Under the pieces are notes generated by a model. The model saw only the letters and a program-made list of their open reading frames with translations, searched no databases and was not told the DNA's origin. Below, piece by piece: positions 23,669-32,032 of a DNA stretch of 64,000 nucleotides. A program made the translations under genes and the position numbers. Each line of letters begins with the position of its first letter. Positions within the stretch are counted from its first letter, which is position 1. Origin of the DNA: Methanomicrobiales archaeon HGW-Methanomicrobiales-2 (GTDB taxonomy: Archaea > Halobacteriota > Methanomicrobia > Methanomicrobiales > Methanoculleaceae); NCBI GenBank assembly GCA_002839645.1, contig PGYL01000019.1, positions 1 to 64,000 on the forward strand, in the 5' to 3' direction.

Positions 23669-24916
23669 ATGGCAACCCCGGAACGAGTGGGCCTTGAGGC
23701 GGTCGCCGCGGGGTTCACCATGCCCGTCGCGCTCGCGTCTCCCGGCGACGGCACCGGACGGCTCTTCGTTGCGGACCTCCCGGGCGCCGTCCGGGTCATC
23801 GACGGGGAAGGTCACCGGCCGTTCCTCGATATCACCGACCGGGTCGTCGACCTCCGCACCGGTTACGACGAGCGCGGACTGCTCGGCCTTGCGTTTCACC
23901 CAATGTTCGCGGAGAACGGCAGGTTCTTTGTCTACTACAGCGCCCCGCTCCGGGCCGGTGCGCCGGATGGGTGGGATCACACCAGCCGGGTATCGGAGTT
24001 TACGGTCTCCACCCCCAACCGGGCCGACCCCGGCTCCGAGCGGGTGGTCCTGGAGGTCGATCAGCCGCAGGCGAACCACAACGGCGGCTCGATCGCCTTC
24101 GGCCCCGACGGCTGCCTCTATATCCCGCTCGGCGACGGCGGCGGCGCCCGCGACGTCGGGAGAGGCCACCCCCCGGGAGGAAACGGGCAGGACGTCACCA
24201 CGCTGCTCGGGAGCATTCTGCGGGTCGACGTCGACGGCGCGGAGCCTTACGGGGTCCCGGGCGACAACCCGTTTGTCGGCAGAGGCGGGCGGGACGAGAT
24301 CTACGCCTATGGCCTCCGCAACCCCTGGCGGATGACGTTCGACGCCGGGGGCGAGCATCGCCTCTTTGCCGCCGATGCCGGGCAGAACCTCTGGGAGTCG
24401 GTGAAGATCATCGCTCCGGGTGGCAACCCCGGCTGGAACCTCCGGGAGGGCAACCACGCCTTCGATCCCACTAACCCCCATGAGTCGCCACAGGACGTGC
24501 CCCGGGTCGGCCGCCGCGGCGAGCCCCTCATCGACGCGATCATCGAGTACCCGAACGCCGGCCAGCCCGGCGGGATCGGGGAGGTCGCCATCGGCGGCTA
24601 CGTCTACCGCGGCAGCGCGATCCCCGGTCTGTTCGGGCGCTACGTCTTCGGCGAATGGAACCGGGCGGGCGCTGAGGGCGACGGCATCATCTTTGCCGCG
24701 ACGGAGACCCCCGGGAGGATGTGGGAGTTTACCGAGGTCGAGGTGGCCGGGAGCCGGACCATCGGGGCGTACGTCCTCGCGTTCGGGGAGGACGCGGAGC
24801 ACGAACTCTACGTCCTGACCTCGAAGAGCCGGGGGCCGGCCGGGAAGACGGGGCGGGTCCACCGGATCGTGCCGCCGCCAGAGCCGGGCGAAACAGTACC
24901 AGCCCCGGCACCCTGA
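23669..24916 (+). CDS. PQQ-type glucose/sorbosone dehydrogenase-like beta-propeller
   Basis: A 415-residue six-bladed propeller of the soluble glucose dehydrogenase (GSDH) family: VALASPGDGTGRLFVADLPGAVRVI, DERGLLGLAFHPMF, NHNGGSIAFGPDGCLYIPLGDGGG (catalytic His region), YGLRNPWRMTFD, AADAGQNLWE and GYVYRG. No signal peptide is visible from ATG 23669, which is odd for a usually exported enzyme. A TATA-like TTTAAGTACTTCCCCC precedes it. PQQ synthesis is not expected in methanogens, so the cofactor may be taken up or absent and the substrate is unknown. Confidence 0.82.
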   Translation: MATPERVGLEAVAAGFTMPVALASPGDGTGRLFVADLPGAVRVIDGEGHRPFLDITDRVVDLRTGYDERGLLGLAFHPMFAENGRFFVYYSAPLRAGAPDGWDHTSRVSEFTVSTPNRADPGSERVVLEVDQPQANHNGGSIAFGPDGCLYIPLGDGGGARDVGRGHPPGGNGQDVTTLLGSILRVDVDGAEPYGVPGDNPFVGRGGRDEIYAYGLRNPWRMTFDAGGEHRLFAADAGQNLWESVKIIAPGGNPGWNLREGNHAFDPTNPHESPQDVPRVGRRGEPLIDAIIEYPNAGQPGGIGEVAIGGYVYRGSAIPGLFGRYVFGEWNRAGAEGDGIIFAATETPGRMWEFTEVEVAGSRTIGAYVLAFGEDAEHELYVLTSKSRGPAGKTGRVHRIVPPPEPGETVPAPAP

Positions 24917-25156
24917 ACCGATTTGTGCCGGAATTCCCGGTTTCTCCCGACATCTTCAATTCCTCCTGTTGCTGCAACCACCCCACATCCCGACGCCGAT
25001 AGGGTTTGGGACCGTGTCCGGTTCTGCGGGGAGCGCCGGGCCATCCTATCCTTAACGAGATAAAAATATATCCGGATCTGGCGGCCCCCGCCGGCGCGAA
25101 GTTCCCCATCTAGACGCCCGAAGACCTCCTTGCCGCATTCCCGACCGCCTCGACGT

Positions 25157-25342
25157 TTACTTCAGGCTCTCGCAGGCGATGACCTGCCGGTTCGCGGCGA
25201 GCGTCGGCAGCATCCTCCCAAACGAGCCCTCGATCGTCGTGAGCGCCCCATGAAGGAGCACCAGCGGCCGGCCGGCGCCGTGGATCTCGTAATACATCGA
25301 AAGCCCGTTCACGGGTGCAATCTCGTTTGTTACCATGATCAT
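25157..25342 (-). pseudogene. N-terminal fragment of an alpha/beta hydrolase
   Basis: 61 codons from ATG 25342 encode a typical hydrolase N-terminus (VNGLSMYYEIHGAGRPLVLLHGALTT, then FGRMLPTLAANRQVIA) that stops before the nucleophile elbow and the rest of the fold. Its ATG overlaps the stop of the upstream hydrolase (ATGA), so it was once the next gene of that operon. The 3' end is lost and I see no catalytic triad. Confidence 0.65.
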
Positions 25343-26319
25343 TTTTCCTTCTGGCTTGTAGAGGGGCCGGGAATGCCGTTGTCGTGCAGGAACCCTGTGA
25401 TCCCCTGCCTGACTTCTTCGTACTGCCCAAGAAGCATATGACCTCCCCCCGATACGGCAAGGAGGCGGGCGCCCGGGATCTTCTTCGTCAGGGCACGCGC
25501 ATTCTCGTGGAGCGCCAGCGGATCGTCCACGGCGCTGACCACCAGCATGGGGGCCCTGATGCTGCCGAACGGGTAGTCGCTCTCCGGGGCGTTGAGCAGT
25601 CCGGGGGTTGAGACGTAGATGTCAAAAGAACTTCCGTCGACCCGGGCACTGACCGGCAGGAGACTCATGAGCAATTCCCTGACCTCGGCCTTATCTTTTG
25701 GGGTGAGCCTCTTTCCCCGGGGCACACCGGCCCATGCTCCTCCCACGATCGGCTGGAAACAGGCGATCGTCGCCCAGTAGATGAAGTCGTTCTTGAAGAA
25801 GACGCTGAATATAGGTTTCGGCATGACCGGCCCCTTCCCCGGGGCAACGGGCTCGACAAGGACGAGAGCCGAGAGACGCTCCGGGTGGCGCAGGGCGAAC
25901 CGGAGCGCCGATGCGGAGCCTGCCGAGTAGCCGACGACGGCAGCCTGCTCGATCGCGAGGGCGTCCAGCAGAGAGGCAAAAGCATCTGCCTGCATGGCGA
26001 CGCTCGCCTCCGGCGGCATGGGCGAGCCGGGGTAGCCGAACCTTGAAGGCGCGATGACCTGGAACCGCGGGTCGATGGTCCGGCCGGCGAGCAGCAAGCC
26101 CTGGTCGAACCCCCCCGCGTTGCCGTGGACGACCAGCACCGGGTAGCCGGTTCCCACCCGGGCGTATTCGATGCTTCCATAGTCCGTCCGGACCACCCGG
26201 CTCCCCGACCTCTCGATACGCTCCCGGGCGGCACGCATATCTCTCCGGTAGCGCACCGTGACCGCCGCCCCCACGACGGCGATGCCGAGCAGGATGAGGA
26301 CGATCAGGACGTCAGCCAT
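25339..26319 (-). CDS. Membrane-anchored alpha/beta hydrolase
   Basis: A 326-residue hydrolase with an N-terminal membrane helix (VLIVLILLGIAVVGAAVTV). The oxyanion region is VLVVHGNAGGFDQ, the nucleophile elbow VVGYSAGSASAL, the acid is in VSAVDDPLALHE and the catalytic histidine in SGGGHMLLGQ. The catalytic domain should sit on one side of the membrane. The substrate is unknown; the fold covers esterases, lipases and haloperoxidases. It is the first gene of an operon whose second gene is truncated. Confidence 0.85.
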   Translation of the reverse strand: MADVLIVLILLGIAVVGAAVTVRYRRDMRAARERIERSGSRVVRTDYGSIEYARVGTGYPVLVVHGNAGGFDQGLLLAGRTIDPRFQVIAPSRFGYPGSPMPPEASVAMQADAFASLLDALAIEQAAVVGYSAGSASALRFALRHPERLSALVLVEPVAPGKGPVMPKPIFSVFFKNDFIYWATIACFQPIVGGAWAGVPRGKRLTPKDKAEVRELLMSLLPVSARVDGSSFDIYVSTPGLLNAPESDYPFGSIRAPMLVVSAVDDPLALHENARALTKKIPGARLLAVSGGGHMLLGQYEEVRQGITGFLHDNGIPGPSTSQKEK

Positions 26320-26373
26320 AGGAGTCTCCTGCCGATCACGGGCTCCGCGGCATGCCGGGTTTTCGGCGCCGGT

Positions 26374-27185
26374 TTATCCCCTCGAGAGCTCCTTGAGGAG
26401 GTCGGCGAACCGGTCCATGGTCTCGTTCATCCCTTCTTCCATGCCCGACTGAAGCGTCCCGTCGCGGTCTTCCACCGTCTGGTAAACCACCCTGTCCGTC
26501 ACCTTCGTCCTGCCGTTCAGGTCTTCCAGGGTGACCGTCTCGAGCGCCACGTGGCCCGGCATCGGCTCGAACTCGAAGGTGTAGATGAGCCGCTCGGGCG
26601 GCGTAACGTCGTGATACACCCCGTGAAACCCGTACTCGTTGCCCCCGGCCCCGTGCTGGACGTAGCGCCAGGTGCCCCCCGGCCGCACGTCCATCTCCTC
26701 GACGGTGGTCGTGTAACTCCGTGGCCCCCACCACCGGGGCACCAGTTCCGGGTCCGTGTACGCCCGGAATACGAGGTCGCGCGGCACATCGAAGATCCGC
26801 GTGATGACGAGTTCCTGCTTTCCCGGCTCGGCGGTAAGGGGCGTCTTCGCTGCTCCTCCCAGGACTTCTGCGAGTTTGTCGAGGGACTCGTTCCACCCGG
26901 CCTCAGCCATATCGAGCGTACGACAAGCCGCTCCGCGGGGGCGATCTCGCGGTACTCGCCCGTGCTCCAGAAGTCCTGGCCATCGGGCGAGCGCATGGCA
27001 TACAGGTACCTCCCTCCCTCGCGGAGGTCGACCCTGATGACCGGCGCGGTGAAGCCTTTCGGCCCCCACCACTGCGCTATCAGCTCCGGGTCGGTCCAGG
27101 CCTTCCATACGCGGTCGCGCGACGCCGCGAAGATGCGCTGGATGAATAATCTCCCTCTCTCCTCCGTCAGAACCGTTTTTTCCAT
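26374..27185 (-). pseudogene. Two SRPBCC/AHSA1 domains joined by a frameshift
   Basis: The first SRPBCC domain starts at ATG 27185 (EKTVLTEERGRLFIQRIFAA, then TDPELIAQWWGPKGF) and runs to about residue 90 (PAERLVVR). At about 26916 the reading frame must shift to continue with LDMAEAGWNESLDKLAEVL, the usual C-terminus of such a domain; some 50 residues in between are missing. The second frame then runs straight into a further full SRPBCC domain (TAEPGKQELVITRIFDVPR, then WWGPRSYTTTVEE) without its own start codon. This looks like deletion plus frameshift between tandem genes. The second domain could still be made from ATG 26910. Confidence 0.65.
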
Positions 27186-27333
27186 CGTAGCTCACCCTCC
27201 GTTTTTGCGGACTACGTAGATCCTGTATGAAAACCTTTCCCGCCGCGGGTACACCGGGGGAAACGATGGAGAAGGTAGTCTACGGGGGTAGCGCCAATGC
27301 TACCGGGCGGCAGTACCCTGCTCTGTTCCAGGA

Positions 27334-27837
27334 CTATCGCGCCGGGGCCGCCTGTTCCTGCGAGATCTGGCGCTGCAGAACCTCCGCGAGAAGGTCCATG
27401 GTCGACACCATCTCTTCCTTCATGTCCGGCTGGAGCATCGCATCGCGGTCCTCGACCGACTGGAAGACCAGGTGGTCCGTCATCTTCGTCCTGCCGTCGC
27501 CAAGGTCTTCCAGCGTCTCCGTCTCGAGCACGACATGGCCCGGCATGCCCTCGTACTCGGCGGTGTCGACGACCCGCTCGGGCGGGGTAACGTCGTGGAA
27601 CACGCCGTGCATCGCGAACGTGTTGCCCCCGGCATCGCGCTGGACGACGCGCCAGGTGCCGCCCGGTCTTGCGTCCATCTTCTCGACCGTGGTCGTGGTG
27701 CCCCTCGGTCCCCACCACTGCGATACCAGCTCCGGGTCCGTGCACGCCTTGAACACGAGGTCGCGCGGCGCATCGAAGACCCGCGAGATGATGATCTCCT
27801 GTTTTCCCGGTTCAGCGGTAATACTTGTTTCTGCCAT
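27334..27837 (-). CDS. SRPBCC (AHSA1/START-like) domain protein
   Basis: A 167-residue single-domain SRPBCC protein: TAEPGKQEIIISRVFDAPRDLVFKACTDPELVSQWWGPRG, GGTWRVVQRDAGGN, HDVTPPERVVDTAEYEGMPGH and a C-terminal helix. The fold forms a deep hydrophobic cavity for lipid-like ligands or small substrates. It is paralogous to the two domains at 26374-27185, so the three form a tandem array with one degraded member. The AHSA1 type is often adaptive rather than a true Hsp90 activator. Confidence 0.85.
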   Translation of the reverse strand: MAETSITAEPGKQEIIISRVFDAPRDLVFKACTDPELVSQWWGPRGTTTTVEKMDARPGGTWRVVQRDAGGNTFAMHGVFHDVTPPERVVDTAEYEGMPGHVVLETETLEDLGDGRTKMTDHLVFQSVEDRDAMLQPDMKEEMVSTMDLLAEVLQRQISQEQAAPAR

Positions 27838-28004
27838 TCTATCTCCCTCCGGTTTTCCCGGGCTTCATCGCTTCTGTATGAAAAACTTTCCCGCCACCCA
27901 TGCACCGATGGAATCGGGTGCGGGCAGAGGCTCGCCCGACGGAGTCCCGGCCCTGCAGGGCGCTGCAACGCCGTTGAGGGAATGTCAGCCTTCACCTTTT
28001 CTCT

Positions 28005-28964
28005 TCACCAGAGCCAGGCGAGCAGGAAGATGGCTATCAGAAGAAGGCCGTCCTGGAGAATGACGGAGAGGAGCATGATCCTGGTGCCCTGCTTCGGTCC
28101 GAAGATTGCCGCGTAAAAGGACCCGAGCCATCGCAGGTAGGTGGTGAGGCTGGTCAGCAGGTTCGCCACAAGCAGCGTGATGACGATATCCCTGCCGGAG
28201 ATATCGCCGGCAGCGAGCAGTCCGGATGCAAGGCTTGCCGCGGCGACGTACGATCCGAACTTTGCAGCAATGATCGCGAGGCCCTCGGGCGGTATGGGGA
28301 AGAGCCTGCTCGCCCCCTCCAGGTACGCGGCAACGGCATCGAAGACGCCCGCCTCGATGAGGAACGCCACAATGACGAGCGTCGGGATCATGATCCCGAG
28401 GATCCGGCGGAGGGTCCTCGCGGTCGGTCTGAGAGATGCCCGCAACGCCTCGCGGACGGACGGGGTCGGCCCGGACGACTTCTCCGGCGGCCCGGACGCA
28501 GGGGGCGGGGGGAGCAGCACCTTCCCGGCCATCATGACGATGCCGGTCTTGAGAAATCCGATCCCCATCAGTATGGCGAAATAGATCATCCCAAAGACCC
28601 CGAGCAGCGGCAGATAGACCGGGATAAGGTAGCGCCAGTGCATGACGACGGACGGGAAGGAGTTGATGAGCGCTGCGACGATCAGCTCCCGCTCCCCGAT
28701 CATCCCCTTATGGTGGTAATCGACAAGCATCGCGTCCGCCGCCTGCGGCGAGATGAATGCCAGGAGGAAACTCGCTCCGCACTCGCGGGGCAGGTGAGAG
28801 AATGTCGTGACCGGATAGGCAACGCTCGCGATCCTGTCGGTGATCCGGAGAGCGATCAGGATCTCGGCGATCAGTACGCCGACGACGACGATCGGAACCG
28901 TCCGGAGCAGGAGTTCGGACGCGAGGCTCAGTGTCGCTGAAACGATCTCTGCTGTGCTATCCAT
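28005..28964 (-). CDS. Nucleoside-recognition (Gate) domain membrane protein
   Basis: A 319-residue protein with about eight membrane segments and two Gate-like halves: TVPIVVVGVLIAEILIALRITDRIASVAYPVTTF and RRILGIMIPTLVIVAFLIEAGVFDAVAAYL. The repeats and the SFPSVVMHWRY and KFGSYVAAASLASGLLAAGDI segments match archaeal nucleoside-recognition membrane proteins. These resemble halves of SpoIIIJ/FeoB/CNT-type transporters, but their substrate is unclear. It is monocistronic, divergent from the symporter locus. Confidence 0.75.
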   Translation of the reverse strand: MDSTAEIVSATLSLASELLLRTVPIVVVGVLIAEILIALRITDRIASVAYPVTTFSHLPRECGASFLLAFISPQAADAMLVDYHHKGMIGERELIVAALINSFPSVVMHWRYLIPVYLPLLGVFGMIYFAILMGIGFLKTGIVMMAGKVLLPPPPASGPPEKSSGPTPSVREALRASLRPTARTLRRILGIMIPTLVIVAFLIEAGVFDAVAAYLEGASRLFPIPPEGLAIIAAKFGSYVAAASLASGLLAAGDISGRDIVITLLVANLLTSLTTYLRWLGSFYAAIFGPKQGTRIMLLSVILQDGLLLIAIFLLAWLW

Positions 28965-29377
28965 GATTCACCGTATTCTTCCGCCGGAGGTGCGGGGTGC
29001 GGCGACCCGGTGAGCCGCTGCACGGGGATTCACCCCGGATTAACATCCGGTACGCTGTTTGTGCATATCACCGTTCTGGATGCCCCGGGGCGTGATTATC
29101 CGCCACTCTGGGAGCCTGTATTCCTATCAGGACCTTCCGCCGGGAGCAATCCGGCAGCGATACCGTCTCCCCCCGTTTGAGTGGCAGCGAAATCGTATGG
29201 TTTAAATACAATTAACCCGGAAACTGCCTGGGTACTCGATGATTCGTACCGACTCAGAGCCCTACCATTGCACCCACGTGCAGACCGCATTCGCATTTTT
29301 CTTTAGGTAGGGAACCGGCCCTTTCGCTGAGTTCCCGTGTATTGTAACGGTTTTCCCGTTACCGGAGGTTGTTTGTT
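28965..29377. other. Divergent promoter and long leader of the symporter operon
   Basis: No gene is visible. TTTAAATACA (29201-29210) is the likely TATA box, giving a leader of about 150 nt before the accessory gene. The leader contains CATTTTTCTTT followed by a GGGAAC...GTTCCC hairpin (about 29311-29337), and GGAGGTT lies 8 nt before ATG 29378. The hairpin and U-tract could mark attenuation; this is inference. Confidence 0.5.
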
Positions 29378-29506
29378 ATGTTTGGCATTAGTGATCCCTC
29401 GATCTGGATTGGATATCTGCTTGCGCTCGGATTTACGCTCGCGTGTTTAGTGTACGGCCTCGTGAACTGGAATAATGGCGTGGAGGATGAACGAAATGGC
29501 AGTTGA
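29378..29506 (+). CDS. Symporter small accessory protein
   Basis: A 42-residue protein missing from the ORF track, reading FGISDPSIWIGYLLALGFTLA, then CLVYGLVNW and an acidic tail. It has one membrane helix. GGAGGTT sits 8 nt before the ATG. Its 3' end overlaps the start of a sodium:solute symporter by 11 nt, the same arrangement as the small accessory subunits known beside SLC5-type symporters in anaerobes. It probably helps assemble or stabilise the transporter. Confidence 0.8.
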   Translation: MFGISDPSIWIGYLLALGFTLACLVYGLVNWNNGVEDERNGS

Positions 29507-31079
29507 TACCGGGCTCTTCGTCGCGGTGACGCTGGTCTATCTCGCCGCTACCATCGTCCTCGGCTACCTCGGCTACCGCCAGACGAAGGGGGACGACGAC
29601 TACATGGTGGCCGGCAGAAAGGTCAATCCCGTCGTTCTCGCCCTCTCCTACGGCGCGACGTTCATCAGCACGTCCGCCATCGTCGGGTTCGGCGGGGTTG
29701 CGGCGCAGCTCGGCATGGGGATGATCTGGCTGACCGTCCTCAATATCGGGCTCGGGATCTTCATCGCGTTCGTCGTCTTCGGGAAGAAGACCCGCAGTAT
29801 CGGGAGCAAACTTCAGGCCGTCACCTTCCCGGACCTGATGGGGAAGTGCTATCAGTCGTCGTTCATGCGGTATGCCGCAGGGCTCGTCATTGTCGTCAGC
29901 ATGCCGCTCTACACGGCGGCGATCCTGATCGGCGGGGCCCAGTTCATCACAAGCACGTTGCAAATTCCGTATGCCACCGCGCTCATCGCCTTCGCGGCGG
30001 TCGTCGCCCTCTACGTGGTGGTAGGCGGGCTCATCGCCGTCATGTACACGGACGCCCTGCAGGGCGGGATCATGCTCGTCGGGATGACTGTCCTTCTCGC
30101 GCTCACCTACGTCCAGCTCGGGGGGGTCATCGAGGCGCACACCGCCCTTGCCGCGATGTCGGACCTCGTCCCGGAGGCGCTCGCCGCCGGAGGGATGACC
30201 GGGTGGGCCTCCATGCCGGCGCTCGGGTCGCCGATCTGGCTCACGCTGGTGACGACGCTCGTTCTCGGGGTGGGGATCGGGGTGCTGGCGCAGCCCCAGC
30301 TGGTCGTCCGGTTCATGACCGTCAAGGACACCCGGTCGCTGAACCGTGCGGTCCTCGTCGGGGGACCGTTCATCCTGATGATGACCGGGGTGGCCTTCAC
30401 GGTCGGCGCGCTCACGAACGTATACTTCTACCGGACAGACGGCGTGATCGCCCTTGCGGCGGCTACCGGCGGCAACATCGACACGATCATACCGAACTTC
30501 ATCAACGCGTCGATGCCGGACCTCTTCATCGTCATCTTCATGCTGACGCTCCTCGCCGCCGCGATGTCCACGCTCAGCTCCCTCCTCCACGCCATGGGCA
30601 CGTCGCTCGGGTTCGATATGATGCGGCACACCGGTTCGCGGGGGGCGTCGATGAAGAGGATCCAGGCGGCGACCGTCGTCATGATCGTCGTAAGCGTCGT
30701 CCTTGCCTTCATCTTGCCCGGCAGCATCATCGCCCGGGCGACGGCGATGTTCATGGGCCTCTGCGCCTCGGCGTTCCTGCCGGCCTACGCCCACGCCGTC
30801 TACAGCAGCCGGCCGTCACTCCTCGCGGCGAAGTTGAGCCTGGTCGCCGGAGCGGCCGCCTGGTTCGTATGGACCGCTTTTGTCCATATCAAGGAGTCGG
30901 AGGCGCTCGGTCTCTCGAACCTCCTCTTCGGTGTGCCGGCGGTCCTCTCCGCGCCGTGGCAGGACGTGGACCCGCTCGTCGTCGCTCTCCCCCTCTCGAT
31001 AGCCGCACTGGCGGTCGGGTTGGTGCTCGACCGGCACCGGGTGCATGCAGACCAGGATGAATCGGCCGGGGCGGCCTGA
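29496..31079 (+). CDS. Sodium:solute symporter (SLC5/SSS family)
   Basis: About 527 residues with some 13 membrane helices. The family landmarks are DYMVAGRKVNPVVLALSYGATFISTSAIVGFGG, VVGGLIAVMYTDALQGGIMLVG, GVLAQPQLVVRFM and a late MLTLLAAAMSTLSSLLHAMGTSL. Sodium-site small residues are present. It imports a carboxylate, amino acid or similar solute. Start ATG 29496 is favoured because GGAGG (29482) is 9 nt upstream; ATG 29475 is the ORF-track start. It is coupled to the accessory protein before it. Confidence 0.88.
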   Translation: MAVDTGLFVAVTLVYLAATIVLGYLGYRQTKGDDDYMVAGRKVNPVVLALSYGATFISTSAIVGFGGVAAQLGMGMIWLTVLNIGLGIFIAFVVFGKKTRSIGSKLQAVTFPDLMGKCYQSSFMRYAAGLVIVVSMPLYTAAILIGGAQFITSTLQIPYATALIAFAAVVALYVVVGGLIAVMYTDALQGGIMLVGMTVLLALTYVQLGGVIEAHTALAAMSDLVPEALAAGGMTGWASMPALGSPIWLTLVTTLVLGVGIGVLAQPQLVVRFMTVKDTRSLNRAVLVGGPFILMMTGVAFTVGALTNVYFYRTDGVIALAAATGGNIDTIIPNFINASMPDLFIVIFMLTLLAAAMSTLSSLLHAMGTSLGFDMMRHTGSRGASMKRIQAATVVMIVVSVVLAFILPGSIIARATAMFMGLCASAFLPAYAHAVYSSRPSLLAAKLSLVAGAAAWFVWTAFVHIKESEALGLSNLLFGVPAVLSAPWQDVDPLVVALPLSIAALAVGLVLDRHRVHADQDESAGAA

Positions 31080-31159
31080 CGGCCCCATCCCGCTTTTTTC
31101 CGCATCCGGAGTCGCAAGCGTTATCCTCCGGCAGAACGGACGATCTGCAGAAAGGCGCC

Positions 31160-32032
31160 ATGACCATGCGTTACTACATCGTCGATGTCTTCGCGGAGAA
31201 GAAATACGCCGGCAACCCGCTCGCCGTGGTGCTGGACGCTGGAGCGCTCTCCGATACGGCCATGCAGGCGATCGCCCGGGAGATGCATCTCTCAGAGACC
31301 GCGTTCGTCCGGTCGGGCGGGGGGGAAGACCGTGCCTACGATCTGCGCATCTTCACGCCGGAGCACGAGGTTCCCTTCGCCGGGCACCCGGCGCTCGGCA
31401 CGGCCTATGTGATTCGTGAGAAAGTCCTGCGGGAACCCGTCCCCGAGGTCCGGCTGAACCTCGCGGTCGGAGAGATCCCGGTCTCGTTTGCCCCCGATGG
31501 TGTCGCCTGGATGCGGCAGAACCCGCCGGTCTTCACCGGGGAGTTCTCCCCGGGCACGCTCGCGGGCGTCCTTTCGCTCCCGGAAACCGCGATCGATCCC
31601 CGCTTTCCGGTCGAGGAGGTCTCCACAGGGCTCCCGTTCATCATCGTCCCGTTGAGGAGCCTTGAATCCGTACGGCGGGCGGCGATCGATCGCGACGCCT
31701 ACGAAGCCCTTATCCGCACGACGGCGGCAAAAGCAGTCTTCATCTTCTGCCCGGAACCCTACCGGCCGGAGAACACGTTCAACGCACGTATGTTTGCCGA
31801 CCAGTTCGGCGTCCCGGAGGATCCGGCGACCGGCAGCGCGAACGGGTGCCTTGCCGGCTACCTCCTCCGGCACGGCTACTTCCCCGGCGACTCGCTCGAC
31901 GTCCGCGTGGAGCAGGGTTGCGAGATACACCGCCCGTCCCTGATCCGTTGCAGGGCGGAGCGGCACGGGGGGTCCATTACGGTGCAGGTCGGCGGCAGGG
32001 TCATTCCGGTTGCCCGGGGCGAACTCCTGTAG
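31160..32032 (+). CDS. PhzF-family isomerase, copy 1
   Basis: A 290-residue PhzF-fold protein: RYYIVDVFAEKKYAGNPLAVVLDA, the catalytic glutamate in HLSETAFV, PFAGHPALGTA and the second-half DPATGSANGCLAGYLL. The fold consists of two diaminopimelate-epimerase-like halves. Members isomerise small metabolites, but the substrate outside phenazine synthesis is unknown. Its 3' end overlaps by 32 nt the 3' end of a second PhzF gene on the other strand. A start at ATG 31166 is also possible. Confidence 0.85.
   Translation: MTMRYYIVDVFAEKKYAGNPLAVVLDAGALSDTAMQAIAREMHLSETAFVRSGGGEDRAYDLRIFTPEHEVPFAGHPALGTAYVIREKVLREPVPEVRLNLAVGEIPVSFAPDGVAWMRQNPPVFTGEFSPGTLAGVLSLPETAIDPRFPVEEVSTGLPFIIVPLRSLESVRRAAIDRDAYEALIRTTAAKAVFIFCPEPYRPENTFNARMFADQFGVPEDPATGSANGCLAGYLLRHGYFPGDSLDVRVEQGCEIHRPSLIRCRAERHGGSITVQVGGRVIPVARGELL

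Noticed and set aside
29433-30794. 453-codon minus-strand ORF rich in Asp, Glu, Arg and His
   Set aside because: This is the antisense shadow of the sodium symporter; the composition is the usual result of reading hydrophobic codons backwards.
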